Shown: piece by piece, positions 26,215 through 35,678 of the stretch
Position numbering within the stretch: the first letter of the stretch is position 1
How the letters are laid out: the number at the start of each line of letters is the position of its first letter
Assembly: GCF_030684215.1 (NCBI RefSeq)
Contig: NZ_JAUXOV010000073.1
Location: 1 to 64,000 of the forward strand
Reading direction: 5' to 3'
DNA length: 64,000 nucleotides
Source: Pseudotabrizicola sp.
Lineage (GTDB): Bacteria > Pseudomonadota > Alphaproteobacteria > Rhodobacterales > Rhodobacteraceae
Translations under genes and position numbers: made by a program
Notes under the pieces: model-generated
Database searches by the model: none
Told to the model about the DNA's origin: nothing
The model's input: the letters and a program-made list of their open reading frames with translations, nothing else

Positions 26215-27783
26215 CTATTCCAGCTCTATTGTGCCGGGCGGCTTGCTGGTGCAGTCGTAGAACACCCGGTTGATGCCCTGCACTTCGTTGATGATCCGCG
26301 TGGCGGTTTCACCAAGGAAATCATGGGTAAAGGGGTAGTAATCGGCGGTCATGCCATCAACAGAAGTGACCGCGCGCAACGCAAGCGCATAGTCATAGGT
26401 GCGCCCGTCGCCCATCACGCCCACGGTTTTCATCGGTAAAATCGCGGCAAAGGCCTGCCAGATTTCATCATAGAGCCCATGCTTGCGGATCTGGTCGATA
26501 TAGACGGCGTCTGCTTTGCGCAGGATATCCAGCTTTTCGGTGGTGATCTCGCCGGGGCAGCGGATCGCCAGACCGGGGCCGGGGAAGGGGTGGCGACCGA
26601 TAAAGCTGGCGGGCAGGCCAAGTTCGCGGCCCAAAGCGCGGACCTCGTCCTTGAACAACTCGCGCAAGGGTTCAACCAGTTTCAGGCCCATCTTTTCCGG
26701 CAGGCCGCCAACATTGTGGTGCGATTTAATGGTGACCGACGGACCGCCAGAGAAGCTGACCGATTCGATCACGTCGGGGTAAAGCGTGCCTTGGGCAAGG
26801 AATTTTGCGCCACCGACCTCATGCGCGTGTTTCTGGAACACGTCGATGAACAGGCGGCCAATGGTCTTGCGCTTGACCTCGGGGTCGGAGACGCCTTCCA
26901 ACGCGCCAAGGAACAGATCGGATTCGTCGGCATGGATCAGCGGCATCTGGTAATGGTCGCGGAACATGGTGACGACCTGTTCCGCCTCGCCCAGACGCAG
27001 CAAACCGTGATCGACGAACACGCAGGTCAGCTGATCGCCGATCGCCTCGTGGATCAGCACGGCGGCCACGGAGGAATCAACGCCGCCCGACAACCCGCAG
27101 ATCACCTTGGCATCACCCACCTGATCGCGGATTTTGCGGATGGCTTCTTCGCGGTAGGCGCCCATGGTCCAGTCGCCCTTGAACCCGGCAAGGCGCACGA
27201 AATTTTCATAAAGCTTTGCACCCTTGGGGGTGTGGTGCACCTCGGGGTGGAACTGCACGGCGTAGAAATGACGCGACGTGTCGGCAGTGATGGCAAAGGG
27301 TGCATTGGGCGAGGTGCCAAACACCTCAAAACCAGGTGCGATTTTCGACACATGGTCGCCGTGTGACATCCAGACCTGTTCGCGCCCGCCGGTCGTGTTG
27401 GGATCGAACCAGCCATCCAGCAGCGGCAGGCCCGCGCCGTTTGGGGTCACATAGGCGCGGCCAAATTCAGCGGTGCCATGGCCACGTTCCACATGCCCGC
27501 CAAGACAATGCATCATCACCTGTTGGCCATAGCAGATGCCAAGGATCGGCACGCCCATGGTAAACACCGATGCAGGTGGCATTGGCGCGCCATCGGCAAA
27601 GACCGAGGCCGGGCCACCGGAGAAAATCACCGCCCTTGGCGCGAACTCGGCCAGAAAGGCATCGTCCACTTTGTTGAACGGATGGATTTCGCAATAAACA
27701 TTCAACTCTCGCAGGCGGCGCGCGATCAGTTGCGTCACCTGAGAGCCGAAGTCGATGATCAAAAGGCGGTCATGTTGGGTCAT
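26215..27783 (-). CDS. guaA: GMP synthase (glutamine-hydrolysing)
   Basis: The 522-residue protein has a class I glutamine amidotransferase domain (nucleophile in GICYGQQ, His-x-Glu in QFHPEVHHT) and an ATP pyrophosphatase domain with the PP-loop SGGVDSSV, ending PPGTIELE, the conserved GuaA C-terminus. It converts XMP to GMP. The ATG at 27783 ([14 protein letters not shown]) gives the family start; the frame is open 23 codons upstream without similarity. guaB lies elsewhere in the window (49092). Confidence 0.96.
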   Translation of the reverse strand: MTQHDRLLIIDFGSQVTQLIARRLRELNVYCEIHPFNKVDDAFLAEFAPRAVIFSGGPASVFADGAPMPPASVFTMGVPILGICYGQQVMMHCLGGHVERGHGTAEFGRAYVTPNGAGLPLLDGWFDPNTTGGREQVWMSHGDHVSKIAPGFEVFGTSPNAPFAITADTSRHFYAVQFHPEVHHTPKGAKLYENFVRLAGFKGDWTMGAYREEAIRKIRDQVGDAKVICGLSGGVDSSVAAVLIHEAIGDQLTCVFVDHGLLRLGEAEQVVTMFRDHYQMPLIHADESDLFLGALEGVSDPEVKRKTIGRLFIDVFQKHAHEVGGAKFLAQGTLYPDVIESVSFSGGPSVTIKSHHNVGGLPEKMGLKLVEPLRELFKDEVRALGRELGLPASFIGRHPFPGPGLAIRCPGEITTEKLDILRKADAVYIDQIRKHGLYDEIWQAFAAILPMKTVGVMGDGRTYDYALALRAVTSVDGMTADYYPFTHDFLGETATRIINEVQGINRVFYDCTSKPPGTIELE

Positions 27784-28011
27784 GCGCCCGCATACGAAGG
27801 GATGCGCAGAATCGCAAGAGGGGAAAGGCGCGCCGGACCCGGTTGATCGCATCGCGGTGTGTGAGCGGGCAGATGAGTTTTTGGGCCAAGATCAATGGGC
27901 ATGGGCACAGAGGCGGGCGGGCGCATGTCGTTTTTGGGCGCTATGTGACGGAAACGGGTATCGGGCCACCCGGCTTTGGCGGCATAAGAGCGGCAAACAG
28001 CCTTTGGAGGA

Positions 28012-29565
28012 ATGAGCATGAGCGATGTTGCGGTTGAGGGTCGCCGGGCACGCGGTGGTGGCGGGTCGGCAAGGCGCGCAGAGCGTACGGCGGTTTCACT
28101 GGAAACGGCAAAGTTCATTCAGCGCAATATCCCGAATTTCGAAATTCTGAACGCCGAGGCGCTTGAGATCATCGAGTGGAATGCCGATACGGTTCTGGAA
28201 GAAATCGGCGTCAACTTTGTAGAAAACCCCGCGGCGCTTGCGTTGTGGAAGGCGGCAGGCGCCGATGTTCAGGGTGAGCGGGTGCGGATCCCACGCGGTC
28301 TGGCCCGCAAGCTGTGTGCGACAGCGCCCTCCAGCTTTACCCAGCACGCCCGCAACCCGGCGCGCAATGTCGACATCGGCGGGCGCAATCTGGTGCTGGC
28401 CCCGGTTTACGGCCCCCCCTTCGTGCGCGACATGGAAGGCGGGCGGCGCTATGCGACGATCAACGATTTCCAGAATTTCGTGAAGCTGGGATATATGTCG
28501 AAGTGGCTGCACCATTCCGGCGGCACGGTTTGCGAGCCGACCGATGTTCCGGTGAACAAGCGCCATCTGGACATGCTGCACGCCCATATGGTGCTGTCGG
28601 ACAAGCCCTATATGGGGTCTGTGACCGAACCCAGCCGCGCCGAGGACTCGGTCGAGATGTCGAAGATTTTGTTCGGGTCGGATTTTGTTGATCAGAACAC
28701 GGTTATGACCAGCCTGATCAACATCAACAGTCCGCTGACCTTTGACGGCATCATGATGGGTGCGCTGGAAGTGTTTGCCCGCGCGAATCAGGCGGCGATC
28801 ATTTCGCCCTTTATCGTGGGTGGCGCGATGGCCCCAGTGACGGTGGCGGGCACGCTGACGCAGGTGCTGGCCGAAGTGCTGGCTGGTGTTGCCTACAGCC
28901 AGTTGGTGCGCCCCGGTGCGCCGGTGATCTTTGGCGCATTCGTGACCAGTATCGACATGAATTCCGGCGCACCTACCTTTGGCACGCCGGAAGCCGCCCA
29001 CATCACCTATGGCGCGGGACAACTCGCGCGGCGGCTGAACCTGCCGTATCGGTCGGGTGGGTCATTCTGCGGCTCGAAACTGCCCGATGCGCAGGCGGCG
29101 TATGAAACTGCAAACAGTCTGAACATGGCGCTGTTGGCGGGCGTGAACTTCATGCTGCATTCCTGCGGCTGGCTGGAGGGCGGTCTGGTCAGTTCTTACG
29201 AGAAATTCGTCATGGATGCTGATCAGCTTGGTACCCTGCACCATCTTGCCCAAGGCGTGATGATGGACACCAACGGCCAGGCGATGGACGCACTGCGCGA
29301 GGTCGGGCCGGGCGGGCATTTCCTTGGCTGTGAACACACGCAGGCCAATTTCAAATCGGCGTTCTGGCGGTCAGACCTGTTTGACTACAAACCGTTCGAG
29401 ACATGGGCCGAAGAGGGCGCACGCGACACCCAGACGCTTGCGGCCGAGCGGGTGAAAAAGCAGCTTTCCGATTACCAGCAGCCCGCGCTTGATCCGGCAA
29501 TCCACGAAGCCCTGGATGCCTATGTGGCGCAAAAAAAGGCGTCGATGCCCGACGCCTTCATTTAA
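28012..29565 (+). CDS. MttB-family corrinoid methyltransferase without pyrrolysine codon
   Basis: The 517-residue protein belongs to the trimethylamine methyltransferase (MttB) superfamily: NTVMTSLININSPL, GGAMAPVTVAGTL, EVLAGVAYSQLVRPGAPVIFG, and the C-terminal GGHFLGCEHTQANFKSAFWRS region. True archaeal MttB uses an in-frame TAG for pyrrolysine; no TAG interrupts this frame, so it is one of the non-Pyl members, some of which demethylate quaternary amines such as glycine betaine onto a corrinoid protein. No corrinoid-binding partner is adjacent, so the substrate is open. A start at 28018 is equally possible. A terminator follows directly. Confidence 0.85.
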   Translation: MSMSDVAVEGRRARGGGGSARRAERTAVSLETAKFIQRNIPNFEILNAEALEIIEWNADTVLEEIGVNFVENPAALALWKAAGADVQGERVRIPRGLARKLCATAPSSFTQHARNPARNVDIGGRNLVLAPVYGPPFVRDMEGGRRYATINDFQNFVKLGYMSKWLHHSGGTVCEPTDVPVNKRHLDMLHAHMVLSDKPYMGSVTEPSRAEDSVEMSKILFGSDFVDQNTVMTSLININSPLTFDGIMMGALEVFARANQAAIISPFIVGGAMAPVTVAGTLTQVLAEVLAGVAYSQLVRPGAPVIFGAFVTSIDMNSGAPTFGTPEAAHITYGAGQLARRLNLPYRSGGSFCGSKLPDAQAAYETANSLNMALLAGVNFMLHSCGWLEGGLVSSYEKFVMDADQLGTLHHLAQGVMMDTNGQAMDALREVGPGGHFLGCEHTQANFKSAFWRSDLFDYKPFETWAEEGARDTQTLAAERVKKQLSDYQQPALDPAIHEALDAYVAQKKASMPDAFI

Positions 29566-29586
29566 ACTTTTGGTTTTGCAAAAGGT

Positions 29587-29616
29587 GGCCCGCCAGACAA
29601 GGCGGGCCGTTTTTTT
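29587..29616 (+). terminator. Terminator after the MttB-family gene
   Basis: GGCCCGCC-AGACAA-GGCGGGCC followed by GTTTTTTT, 22 bp after the stop codon: a textbook intrinsic terminator. It also lies at the 3' end of the convergent small gene. Confidence 0.92.
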
Positions 29617-29623
29617 ATGCCCG

Positions 29624-29902
29624 TCAGGTGCCGGGTGCCACAAGCCGGATTTCGGCCAGAAGCGCGATCAGCACCTCGATATGGCGCGCGATGGAATAGG
29701 CCGCATCACCGCGCTGACGGTTTTCTTCCAGTTTGCCTTCTTGTGACAAAAGCTGGTTCACCGTCGCCTCGGGAGAGCCCGGACACGCAACCAGACGCTT
29801 CAGATCGCGGTCGCGGCGATAGTCAGACAAACCAAAGCGGGCCGCGCGCATCAACAGCCGAGGGCGGCGAAGATCTTCAAGGCGGGCAAGAAACTCTGTC
29901 AT
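29624..29902 (-). CDS. DUF6477-like small protein
   Basis: The 92-residue protein reads EDLRRPRLLMRAARFGLSDYRRDRDLKRL and then a helical C-terminus (SIARHIEVLIALLAEIRL). This matches a short family found in Rhodobacteraceae with no known function, and I recall it as DUF6477. No catalytic motif or membrane helix is seen. The ATG at 29902 is preferred over upstream in-frame starts. It is transcribed divergently from the DUF6456-like regulator, sharing a 236-bp regulatory region. Confidence 0.7.
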   Translation of the reverse strand: MTEFLARLEDLRRPRLLMRAARFGLSDYRRDRDLKRLVACPGSPEATVNQLLSQEGKLEENRQRGDAAYSIARHIEVLIALLAEIRLVAPGT

Positions 29903-30138
29903 GGGTCGGCTCCTGATTGTTTCCATATCAGAATAAATCACGCAACCCTGCGTTGCATTTTATGTGGATAACCGCACGGTCGGTTCGAAATCGTTTCACT
30001 TTCTTCAACAATCATCCACAGGGTCGCCGAAATCGAAGCCAAGTATTAACCAAATTAACCAATGCGTAACCAAATCCCCTTCAGGTTGTGTTAACCAAGA
30101 TTGGGTCAGGGAACCGCACGGCGGCACCGGAAACGAAG
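29903..30138. promoter_or_regulatory. Divergent intergenic region with DnaA-box and CtrA-like motifs
   Basis: A perfect DnaA box (TGTGGATAA) is at 29963-29971 and a one-mismatch box (TCATCCACA) at 30012-30020. Four copies of (T/G)TAACCAA follow at 30046, 30055, 30066 and 30091. The pair at 30055-30070 reads TTAA-N7-GTAAC, one base from the CtrA consensus TTAA-N7-TTAAC. The region separates two divergent small-family genes and has a lower GC content than its surroundings. Confidence 0.5.
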
Positions 30139-31257
30139 ATGACATCGAACCTGTCCGCCGAATTCTGCCTGCCCGCTTGGGTGCCCAATGACGTCAGACT
30201 ATATCTTGACCATACCGGGGTCGGGGTCCCGTTTCGTGAACTGGCCCGTCGCCAAGGGGCGCATGCCTCGACCGTGATGCGTCAGGTCCGCCGTTGCGAA
30301 GCACGCCGTGAGGATCCGTTGGTGGATGAAGCTCTTGCCCTATTGGGCGGCAGGACGATGACCCCAGCCAATGAGGATGATCCTGCCATGACCGCGACCG
30401 TCTCTGCCAAAGCGCCGCTGCTTGACGAAGCAACCCTGTCCCGCGAAGGACGCCGCATTTTGCGCCGGATGGCAGAACCGGGTGCGGTGCTGGCCATTGC
30501 CTCCGATCTGGACAAGGCCGTTGTGCTGCGCGATTTCCCCGATGGCCAGCAGGCGCGCACAGCGGTGGTTGACCGCGCGGTTGCGCAGGCATTCGCGCTC
30601 AAGGACTGGATCACCTGCCGCAAAAAGGGCCGGGTCACCACATATGATATCACCTCGGCCGGTCGGGCGGCACTCAAGCGGATGATCGATGAAAGCGATC
30701 TGGCCCGCCAGGCCCAGCACTCCGGCATGGCCGAAGCGCCGATGCCCTTTGCCAACCAGCACCGCATCTGGGACGATCGCCAGATCGAGGAGGGCGGGGC
30801 CTCACGCAGGATCCGCTACAACATGGCGGAAAGCCCGCTTGCGGTTCTGGGGCGGCGGCGGGACAAGGATGGCAAACCTTTTCTGGAAAACGATCTGATC
30901 CGGGCCGCCGAACGCCTGCGCGAAGATTTCGAACTGGCCCAGATGGGGCCGCGCGTGGCGCAAAACTGGGAACGGTTCCTGACGGCGGGCGACCGTGGCA
31001 GCTTTCGTCCAGATGCGGGGCACGGCGAGGGACCGGGCCGTGCGCGGGACCGGGTGGCTGCGGCCTTGCGCGACCTTGGCCCCGGTCTAGGCGATGTGGC
31101 CCTGCGGGTGTGCTGTTTTCTCGAAGGCATCGAGGCGGCGGAAAAGCGGATGGGCTGGGCCGCGCGCTCGGGCAAGATCGTGCTGCGCATTGCGCTGCAA
31201 CGTCTGCGCCGGCATTACGAAGACAGCATCGGCGACCGGCGCAACTTCATCGGCTGA
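30139..31257 (+). CDS. DUF6456-like helix-turn-helix protein
   Basis: The 372-residue protein has an N-terminal helix-turn-helix-like part ([23 protein letters not shown]), a middle region, and a C-terminal domain with [37 protein letters not shown] and [32 protein letters not shown]. This C-terminal part corresponds to the DUF6456 family of alphaproteobacteria; a DNA-binding role is likely but unproven. The ATG at 30139 follows GGAAACGAAG. It is preceded by the DnaA/CtrA-like region, so cell-cycle control of the gene is conceivable (inference). Confidence 0.75.
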   Translation: MTSNLSAEFCLPAWVPNDVRLYLDHTGVGVPFRELARRQGAHASTVMRQVRRCEARREDPLVDEALALLGGRTMTPANEDDPAMTATVSAKAPLLDEATLSREGRRILRRMAEPGAVLAIASDLDKAVVLRDFPDGQQARTAVVDRAVAQAFALKDWITCRKKGRVTTYDITSAGRAALKRMIDESDLARQAQHSGMAEAPMPFANQHRIWDDRQIEEGGASRRIRYNMAESPLAVLGRRRDKDGKPFLENDLIRAAERLREDFELAQMGPRVAQNWERFLTAGDRGSFRPDAGHGEGPGRARDRVAAALRDLGPGLGDVALRVCCFLEGIEAAEKRMGWAARSGKIVLRIALQRLRRHYEDSIGDRRNFIG

Positions 31258-31400
31258 GGCCACGGCACTGTGGCGGGGCAGGGCGCCTGTGTCCCACCCC
31301 GCCATGCGTCAGACGCATGCCCATGCGTCAGCAGCGCCGGTTGTATGCGCGCCCGGTTCAGGGTAAACCTGCACAACAGCATGGTTTGTGGAGGCCCCCC

Positions 31401-32351
31401 TTGCGCGATCTGACCATTCCCGATCAGCGGCACCCGGAAAAGGCGCATCGCCCCGACAATGCCCAGCCCAAAAAGCCGGACTGGATCCGGGTCCGTGCGC
31501 CCACATCCGAAGGCTACAAGCGCACCCGCGACATTCTGAAGGAAAAGAAACTGGTCACCGTCTGCGAAGAGGCAGGCTGCCCCAATGTCGGCGAATGCTG
31601 GAGCCAGGGCCACGCCACCATGATGATCATGGGCGAGATCTGCACGCGCGGCTGCACGTTCTGCAACGTGGCCACCGGCAAGCCGCAAACGCTTGACGCG
31701 TTCGAACCGGGCCGGGTTGCCCATGCCGTGGCCGAACTGGGGCTGAACCATGTGGTGATCACCAGCGTCGACCGCGACGATCTGGATGACGGCGGGGCCG
31801 AGCATTTCGCCCAGACCATCCGCGCGATCCGCCACCGCGCGCCCGCAACCACAATTGAAATCTTGACTCCCGATTTCCTCAAATGCCCCCCTTCCGCGCT
31901 GGAAAAGGTGGTCGAGGCGCGGCCCGACGTGTTCAACCACAACCTTGAGACCGTGCCCGGCCTTTACCTCGAGGTCCGCCCCGGCGCGCGCTATTTCCAC
32001 TCTTTGCGCCTGTTGCAACGGGTCAAGGAACTGGACCCAACCTTGTTCACCAAATCCGGCATCATGGTCGGCCTTGGCGAAGACCGCGCCGGCATTTTGC
32101 AGGTGATGGATGACATGCGCAGCGCCGATATCGACTTCCTGACCGTCGGCCAGTATCTGCAACCCACTCCAAAGCATCACCGGGTAGACCGCTTCGTCAC
32201 CCCTGATGAGTTCAAAAACTACGAGACCGCCGCTTATGGCAAAGGTTTCCTGATGGTCTCGGCCACTCCGCTCACCCGGTCATCCTACCACGCGGGCGAT
32301 GATTTCGCCCGGTTGCGCGCCGCGCGCCTTGAAAAGCTCGGCCGGGCCTGA
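31401..32351 (+). CDS. lipA: Lipoyl synthase
   Basis: The 316-residue protein has both LipA clusters: the N-terminal auxiliary [12 protein letters not shown] and the radical-[11 protein letters not shown], plus [19 protein letters not shown] and the C-terminal LTRSSYHAG with its serine ligand. It inserts two sulfurs into octanoylated lipoyl domains. There is no suitable ATG; the start appears to be TTG at 31401 ([18 protein letters not shown]), with GGAG seven bases upstream. The upstream part of the open frame has no family similarity. Confidence 0.93.
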   Translation: MRDLTIPDQRHPEKAHRPDNAQPKKPDWIRVRAPTSEGYKRTRDILKEKKLVTVCEEAGCPNVGECWSQGHATMMIMGEICTRGCTFCNVATGKPQTLDAFEPGRVAHAVAELGLNHVVITSVDRDDLDDGGAEHFAQTIRAIRHRAPATTIEILTPDFLKCPPSALEKVVEARPDVFNHNLETVPGLYLEVRPGARYFHSLRLLQRVKELDPTLFTKSGIMVGLGEDRAGILQVMDDMRSADIDFLTVGQYLQPTPKHHRVDRFVTPDEFKNYETAAYGKGFLMVSATPLTRSSYHAGDDFARLRAARLEKLGRA

Positions 32352-32376
32352 TCGCCCCACCGGATTTGCTGCTTTC

Positions 32377-32398
32377 CAAATACTCCCGCGCGGAGCGC
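32377..32398. repeat. 22-bp intergenic repeat, copy 2
   Basis: Identical to 18265-18286. It lies 26 bp after the lipA stop in the gap between convergent lipA and the Coq10-type gene. The palindromic core CCGCGCGG suggests a hairpin or dispersed intergenic repeat. Confidence 0.8.
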
Positions 32399-32477
32399 GC
32401 GCGAGGAGACACGCCCCTTGGCGTGCGACGAAATATAAAACGCGCCGCAGGCGCTCAATTGCATCAAAGGCGGCAGA

Positions 32478-32930
32478 TCAGTGGTGGCCGTACAACTCTG
32501 CCGCCCGGCGCTCAAAGGCCCGCACGATCCGCTGCATCGCCTCATTGAACACCACGCCGATGATGCTTTGCAAAATCGCGTTGCGAAATTCGAAATCAAC
32601 AAAGAAATCAATCTCGCAACCCCGCTCCGCCTCGCGGAAGGTCCATGTCGACCGCATGTGGCGGAACGGCCCGTCCAGATACTCGGTCTCGATGCGCTGC
32701 TCTGCAGGCCACAGCACCACACGGCTGCCAAACCGCTCCCGAAACACCTTGAAGCTGATCACCAGATCGGCCTCCATCACCTCGGACCCGTCGGGCTGCA
32801 CTGCGCGCGACCGGATGCGGGCGGCGGAATTCCATGGCAGGAACTTTGGATATGACCCGACATCGGCCACCAGATCATACATCTGTTGGGCGCTGTAGGG
32901 CAGAAATTTGGTTTCAGAATGGGTTGGCAT
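32478..32930 (-). CDS. Coq10/RatA-type ubiquinone-binding START-domain protein
   Basis: The 150-residue protein has the compact START/SRPBCC fold pattern of Coq10 and RatA: YSAQQMYDLVADVGSYPKFLPW at the N-terminus, MEADLVISFKVFRERF, and CEIDFFVDFEFRN followed by a C-terminal helix. In eukaryotes and several bacteria the family binds ubiquinone and supports respiration; in E. coli RatA is a proposed toxin. Its lipA neighbour is convergent. No antitoxin partner (RatB) is adjacent, so the ubiquinone-chaperone reading is preferred. Confidence 0.87.
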   Translation of the reverse strand: MPTHSETKFLPYSAQQMYDLVADVGSYPKFLPWNSAARIRSRAVQPDGSEVMEADLVISFKVFRERFGSRVVLWPAEQRIETEYLDGPFRHMRSTWTFREAERGCEIDFFVDFEFRNAILQSIIGVVFNEAMQRIVRAFERRAAELYGHH

Positions 32931-32994
32931 CAGCAGTTTCCGTGACTCTGTCCGTGCTTTTGAGTAGAAAGCGCACAGAAATCAAGGGGACGCC

Positions 32995-33543
32995 ATGCCG
33001 CAACGACCTTATGTGATCGACCAGTTGATCAGCGCGAAATCCATCGCCGCGCGGGTGGAAACCCTCGCACGCGAAATTACCACGCATTTTTCGGGCACGG
33101 ACAAGCTGGTGGTGGTCGGATTGCTGCGCGGCTCTTTCGTCTTTATCGCCGATCTTGTGCGCGAACTTGACCTGCCGGTCGAGGTCGATTTTCTCGAAGC
33201 CTCCAGCTACGGCGACGGCATGCACTCCTCGCGAGAGGTGCGTATCCTCAAGGACTTGCGGGGCGAAATCTCGGGGCGCGATGTGCTGCTTGTTGAAGAT
33301 ATCGTCGATACCGGCTTTACGCTCAGTCATGTGATCCACCTTCTCAAGGCCCGCGAACCGGCACGGCTCAAGGTCTGCGCGCTACTGGACAAACCCTCGC
33401 GGCGTGAGGTCGCGGTCAAGGCCGACTGGACCGGATTTGAAATTCCCGATGAATTTGTTGTGGGTTACGGCATCGATTTTGCGCAACGCAACCGCAACCT
33501 GCCCTTTATTGGCAAGGTGCGGTTCACCGATGACACGCCATGA
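32995..33543 (+). CDS. hpt: Hypoxanthine phosphoribosyltransferase
   Basis: The 182-residue protein has the type I phosphoribosyltransferase PRPP motif [14 protein letters not shown], the [12 protein letters not shown] loop, and the C-terminal [16 protein letters not shown], all typical of hypoxanthine(-guanine) phosphoribosyltransferase. It salvages purines to IMP/GMP, complementing guaA and guaB in this window. Its stop overlaps the start of the 55-residue membrane protein (ATGA), so the two are coupled. Confidence 0.93.
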   Translation: MPQRPYVIDQLISAKSIAARVETLAREITTHFSGTDKLVVVGLLRGSFVFIADLVRELDLPVEVDFLEASSYGDGMHSSREVRILKDLRGEISGRDVLLVEDIVDTGFTLSHVIHLLKAREPARLKVCALLDKPSRREVAVKADWTGFEIPDEFVVGYGIDFAQRNRNLPFIGKVRFTDDTP

Positions 33544-33707
33544 ACCCGATCTGGTTCCTGCGCATGGCCAAATGGGTCCGTAACCCTCCGTCGTGGGCGC
33601 GGGTCAAGCTGGTGGTGGGCGTCGTGCTGGCCTGTTTTGTGATTTTCGGCGTTGAATATATCTGGGGCTGGCCAGACGCGCTTACGCCGCAAAGGATCAA
33701 ACCCTGA
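33540..33707 (+). CDS. Small single-pass membrane protein (55 aa)
   Basis: An ATG overlapping the hpt stop (ATGA) opens a 55-codon frame with a basic N-terminal part ([17 protein letters not shown]), a hydrophobic helix ([21 protein letters not shown]) and a short tail ([11 protein letters not shown]). The helix and the translational coupling argue for a real gene. The topology is probably N-in. It precedes the cytochrome c gene by 93 bp. The function is unknown. Confidence 0.7.
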   Translation: MNPIWFLRMAKWVRNPPSWARVKLVVGVVLACFVIFGVEYIWGWPDALTPQRIKP

Positions 33708-33800
33708 TCGGTGCTGGCAAAAAGGGGATGCCACCTTCCGCATCTCTGGCGTAGCCTGCGGACAAAATGGCGTGGCCGCGCCGTCCATGAAGGAGGTTTC

Positions 33801-34691
33801 ATGTCTCGTCTTGTCTCTCTTGCCGTCGTTGCCCTGCTTGGGGGCGGTGCGGCATTCTGGTTCATTACCGCTCCTAAAACCCTTCCCGCAGATCGCTTTG
33901 TGGATATTAGCGGAGATGCAGCACGGGGCGAGTCGGTGTTTCACGCCACGGGCTGCGCATCGTGCCACATGGCACCGGGTGCCACCGGAGAGGCGCAGCT
34001 GGTGCTGGCGGGCGGGCAGGCCTTCCCGTCCGATTTCGGCACATTCATCGCGCCAAACATCACCCCCGACCGGGTGCAGGGCATCGGGGGATGGTCGCTG
34101 GCCGATCTGGGGAATGCGCTGCAAAGCGGGGTTTCGCCGCAGGGCACACATTATTACCCGGCCTTGCCCTATTGGTCTTACGCAAAGTTGCAGCCGCAGG
34201 ATGTGGCCGATCTTTACAGCTTCTTGCAGACCCTTCCGGCGGCTGCCAACCCCAGCCAGCCGCATCAGATCGGTTTTCCCTTCAGCATCCGGCGGGTGGT
34301 CGGTGGGTGGAAGTTTCTGAACAGCGACAGTAATTTCGTGGTGCAAGGAGATCTGACTGAGGCCGAGATACGAGGGCGCTATATTTCCGAGGCGATGGCC
34401 CATTGCGGCGAATGCCACACCCCGCGCAATGCGCTTGGCGGGCTTGATACCAGCCGCTGGCTGGCCGGCGCGCCCAATCCGTCGGGGCAGGGCCGCATCC
34501 CCAACATCACCCCGGCAAAGCTGGAGTGGAGCGAGGCGGAAATTATCATCTATCTGACAAGCGGTTTTACCCCCGATTACGATGTGGTCGGTGGGCATAT
34601 GGTGCATGTGGTCGAAAACATGGCAAAGCTGCCCGAAAGTGACCGGGCGGCGGTGGCGGCCTATCTGAAAAAAGTGCCTGCCGCCGAGTAA
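33801..34691 (+). CDS. Dihaem cytochrome c, membrane-anchored
   Basis: The 296-residue protein has an N-terminal hydrophobic segment (LVSLAVVALLGGGAAFWFI) that is a signal or anchor, then two cytochrome c domains with CASCH and CGECH haem-binding motifs, and IAPNITPD/IPNITPA motifs typical of the cytochrome subunits of membrane-bound alcohol/aldehyde dehydrogenases. It carries electrons in the periplasm. No dehydrogenase partner is adjacent. ATG at 33801 with AAGGAGG just upstream is a clear start. Confidence 0.9.
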   Translation: MSRLVSLAVVALLGGGAAFWFITAPKTLPADRFVDISGDAARGESVFHATGCASCHMAPGATGEAQLVLAGGQAFPSDFGTFIAPNITPDRVQGIGGWSLADLGNALQSGVSPQGTHYYPALPYWSYAKLQPQDVADLYSFLQTLPAAANPSQPHQIGFPFSIRRVVGGWKFLNSDSNFVVQGDLTEAEIRGRYISEAMAHCGECHTPRNALGGLDTSRWLAGAPNPSGQGRIPNITPAKLEWSEAEIIIYLTSGFTPDYDVVGGHMVHVVENMAKLPESDRAAVAAYLKKVPAAE

Positions 34692-34704
34692 TGCCCAGCG
34701 CCCT

Positions 34705-35184
34705 TTACGCCCGAATTTGCCGCAGGGCCGATCCCAGCAGTGCCAGCGCATAATCAACTGTGGCCTGCCGCACCTTGGCACGGCCAATCGCGCCAAACTC
34801 GACCGTTTCGGTATGCACATCGCGCAAGGCCTGCGCCAGACCAAAGCACACCCGGCCTTCGGGCTTGAACTCTGACCCGCCGGGGCCAGCAATGCCAGTG
34901 ACTGACACGGCAAGGCCAACGCCCGAGCGGAACAGCGCGTTTTCGGCCATCTCATAGGCGACCTGTTCACTGACCGCACCATACGCGGTCAGTGTCTTTT
35001 CCTGAACCCACAGCATTTCTTGCTTGGCACGGTTGGAATAGGTGACATAGCCCCGGTCGAACACATCTGACGACCCCGGAACTTCGGTCAGGGTGGCGGC
35101 AATCAAGCCACCCGTGCAGCTTTCGGCGGTTACAATGCGGATGCCCTTTTCGCGCGCAAGGGCCAGCACCAACTCTGCACTCAT
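34705..35184 (-). CDS. pncC: CinA-like nicotinamide-nucleotide amidohydrolase (PncC)
   Basis: The 159-residue protein is a stand-alone CinA C-terminal domain: TAESCTGGLIA, VPGSSDVFDRGYVTYSN and SVTGIAGPGG are the family signatures (PncC hydrolyses NMN to NaMN and ammonia). The ATG at 35184 overlaps the stop of pgpA (ATGA), so the pair is translationally coupled; the longer open frame upstream is inside pgpA. It is the last gene of the ispDF-pgpA-pncC run. Confidence 0.9.
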   Translation of the reverse strand: MSAELVLALAREKGIRIVTAESCTGGLIAATLTEVPGSSDVFDRGYVTYSNRAKQEMLWVQEKTLTAYGAVSEQVAYEMAENALFRSGVGLAVSVTGIAGPGGSEFKPEGRVCFGLAQALRDVHTETVEFGAIGRAKVRQATVDYALALLGSALRQIRA

Positions 35185-35678
35185 CGCATCAACACCCCAT
35201 GCGCCAAACCGGCCGCAAGAAGTGTGGCGATCCCGGCAAACACCCCGGCCCAAAGATCATCCAGCATCACCCCCGCCGGATCACCCCGACGGTCGGCGCG
35301 GCCGATCACCCAAGGCTTCCAGATATCAAACAGCCGGAAAAACACAAAGGCCGCGATCCAGCCCGGATAGGCCACCAGCCACCAGTCATCGACCCCGCGC
35401 CACCAGAAAGCAGCAGCGGGGAACAACAGCGCAATCCACTGGCCCGCCACCTCGTCGATCACGATTTCAGACGGGTCGTCGCCGGGTCGCCCCCGCAACG
35501 CCTGCTCGCACGCCCAAAAGCCCAACAGGGTGACCGCAACCGTGGCCACGACCAGCACCGGAAACCCAAGCAGATGATCAATCGCCAGCCCCAGCACAAT
35601 CGCCACCGCCGACCCCCAGGTGCCCGGCGCCGGGCGCAGCAGACCCACATAGCCAAATGTGGTAATCGCCCGGATCAT
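35181..35678 (-). CDS. pgpA: Phosphatidylglycerophosphatase A
   Basis: The 165-residue membrane protein has the PgpA signature around [10 protein letters not shown] and [15 protein letters not shown], and GTWGSAVA near the N-terminus, with three or four hydrophobic segments. It dephosphorylates phosphatidylglycerophosphate in phosphatidylglycerol synthesis. Both ends overlap its neighbours: its start overlaps the ispDF stop and its stop overlaps the pncC start, so it sits in a tightly coupled three-gene unit. Confidence 0.92.
   Translation of the reverse strand: MIRAITTFGYVGLLRPAPGTWGSAVAIVLGLAIDHLLGFPVLVVATVAVTLLGFWACEQALRGRPGDDPSEIVIDEVAGQWIALLFPAAAFWWRGVDDWWLVAYPGWIAAFVFFRLFDIWKPWVIGRADRRGDPAGVMLDDLWAGVFAGIATLLAAGLAHGVLMR

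Noticed and set aside
29963..30020. Chromosome replication origin
   Set aside because: Two DnaA boxes are too few, and there is no AT-rich unwinding region or typical origin neighbour (dnaA, hemE, gidA, parAB).
33465..34982. 505-codon minus-strand ORF opposite the cytochrome c gene
   Set aside because: The plus strand has a signal segment and two haem motifs with a strong ribosome site; the antisense frame shows nothing recognisable.
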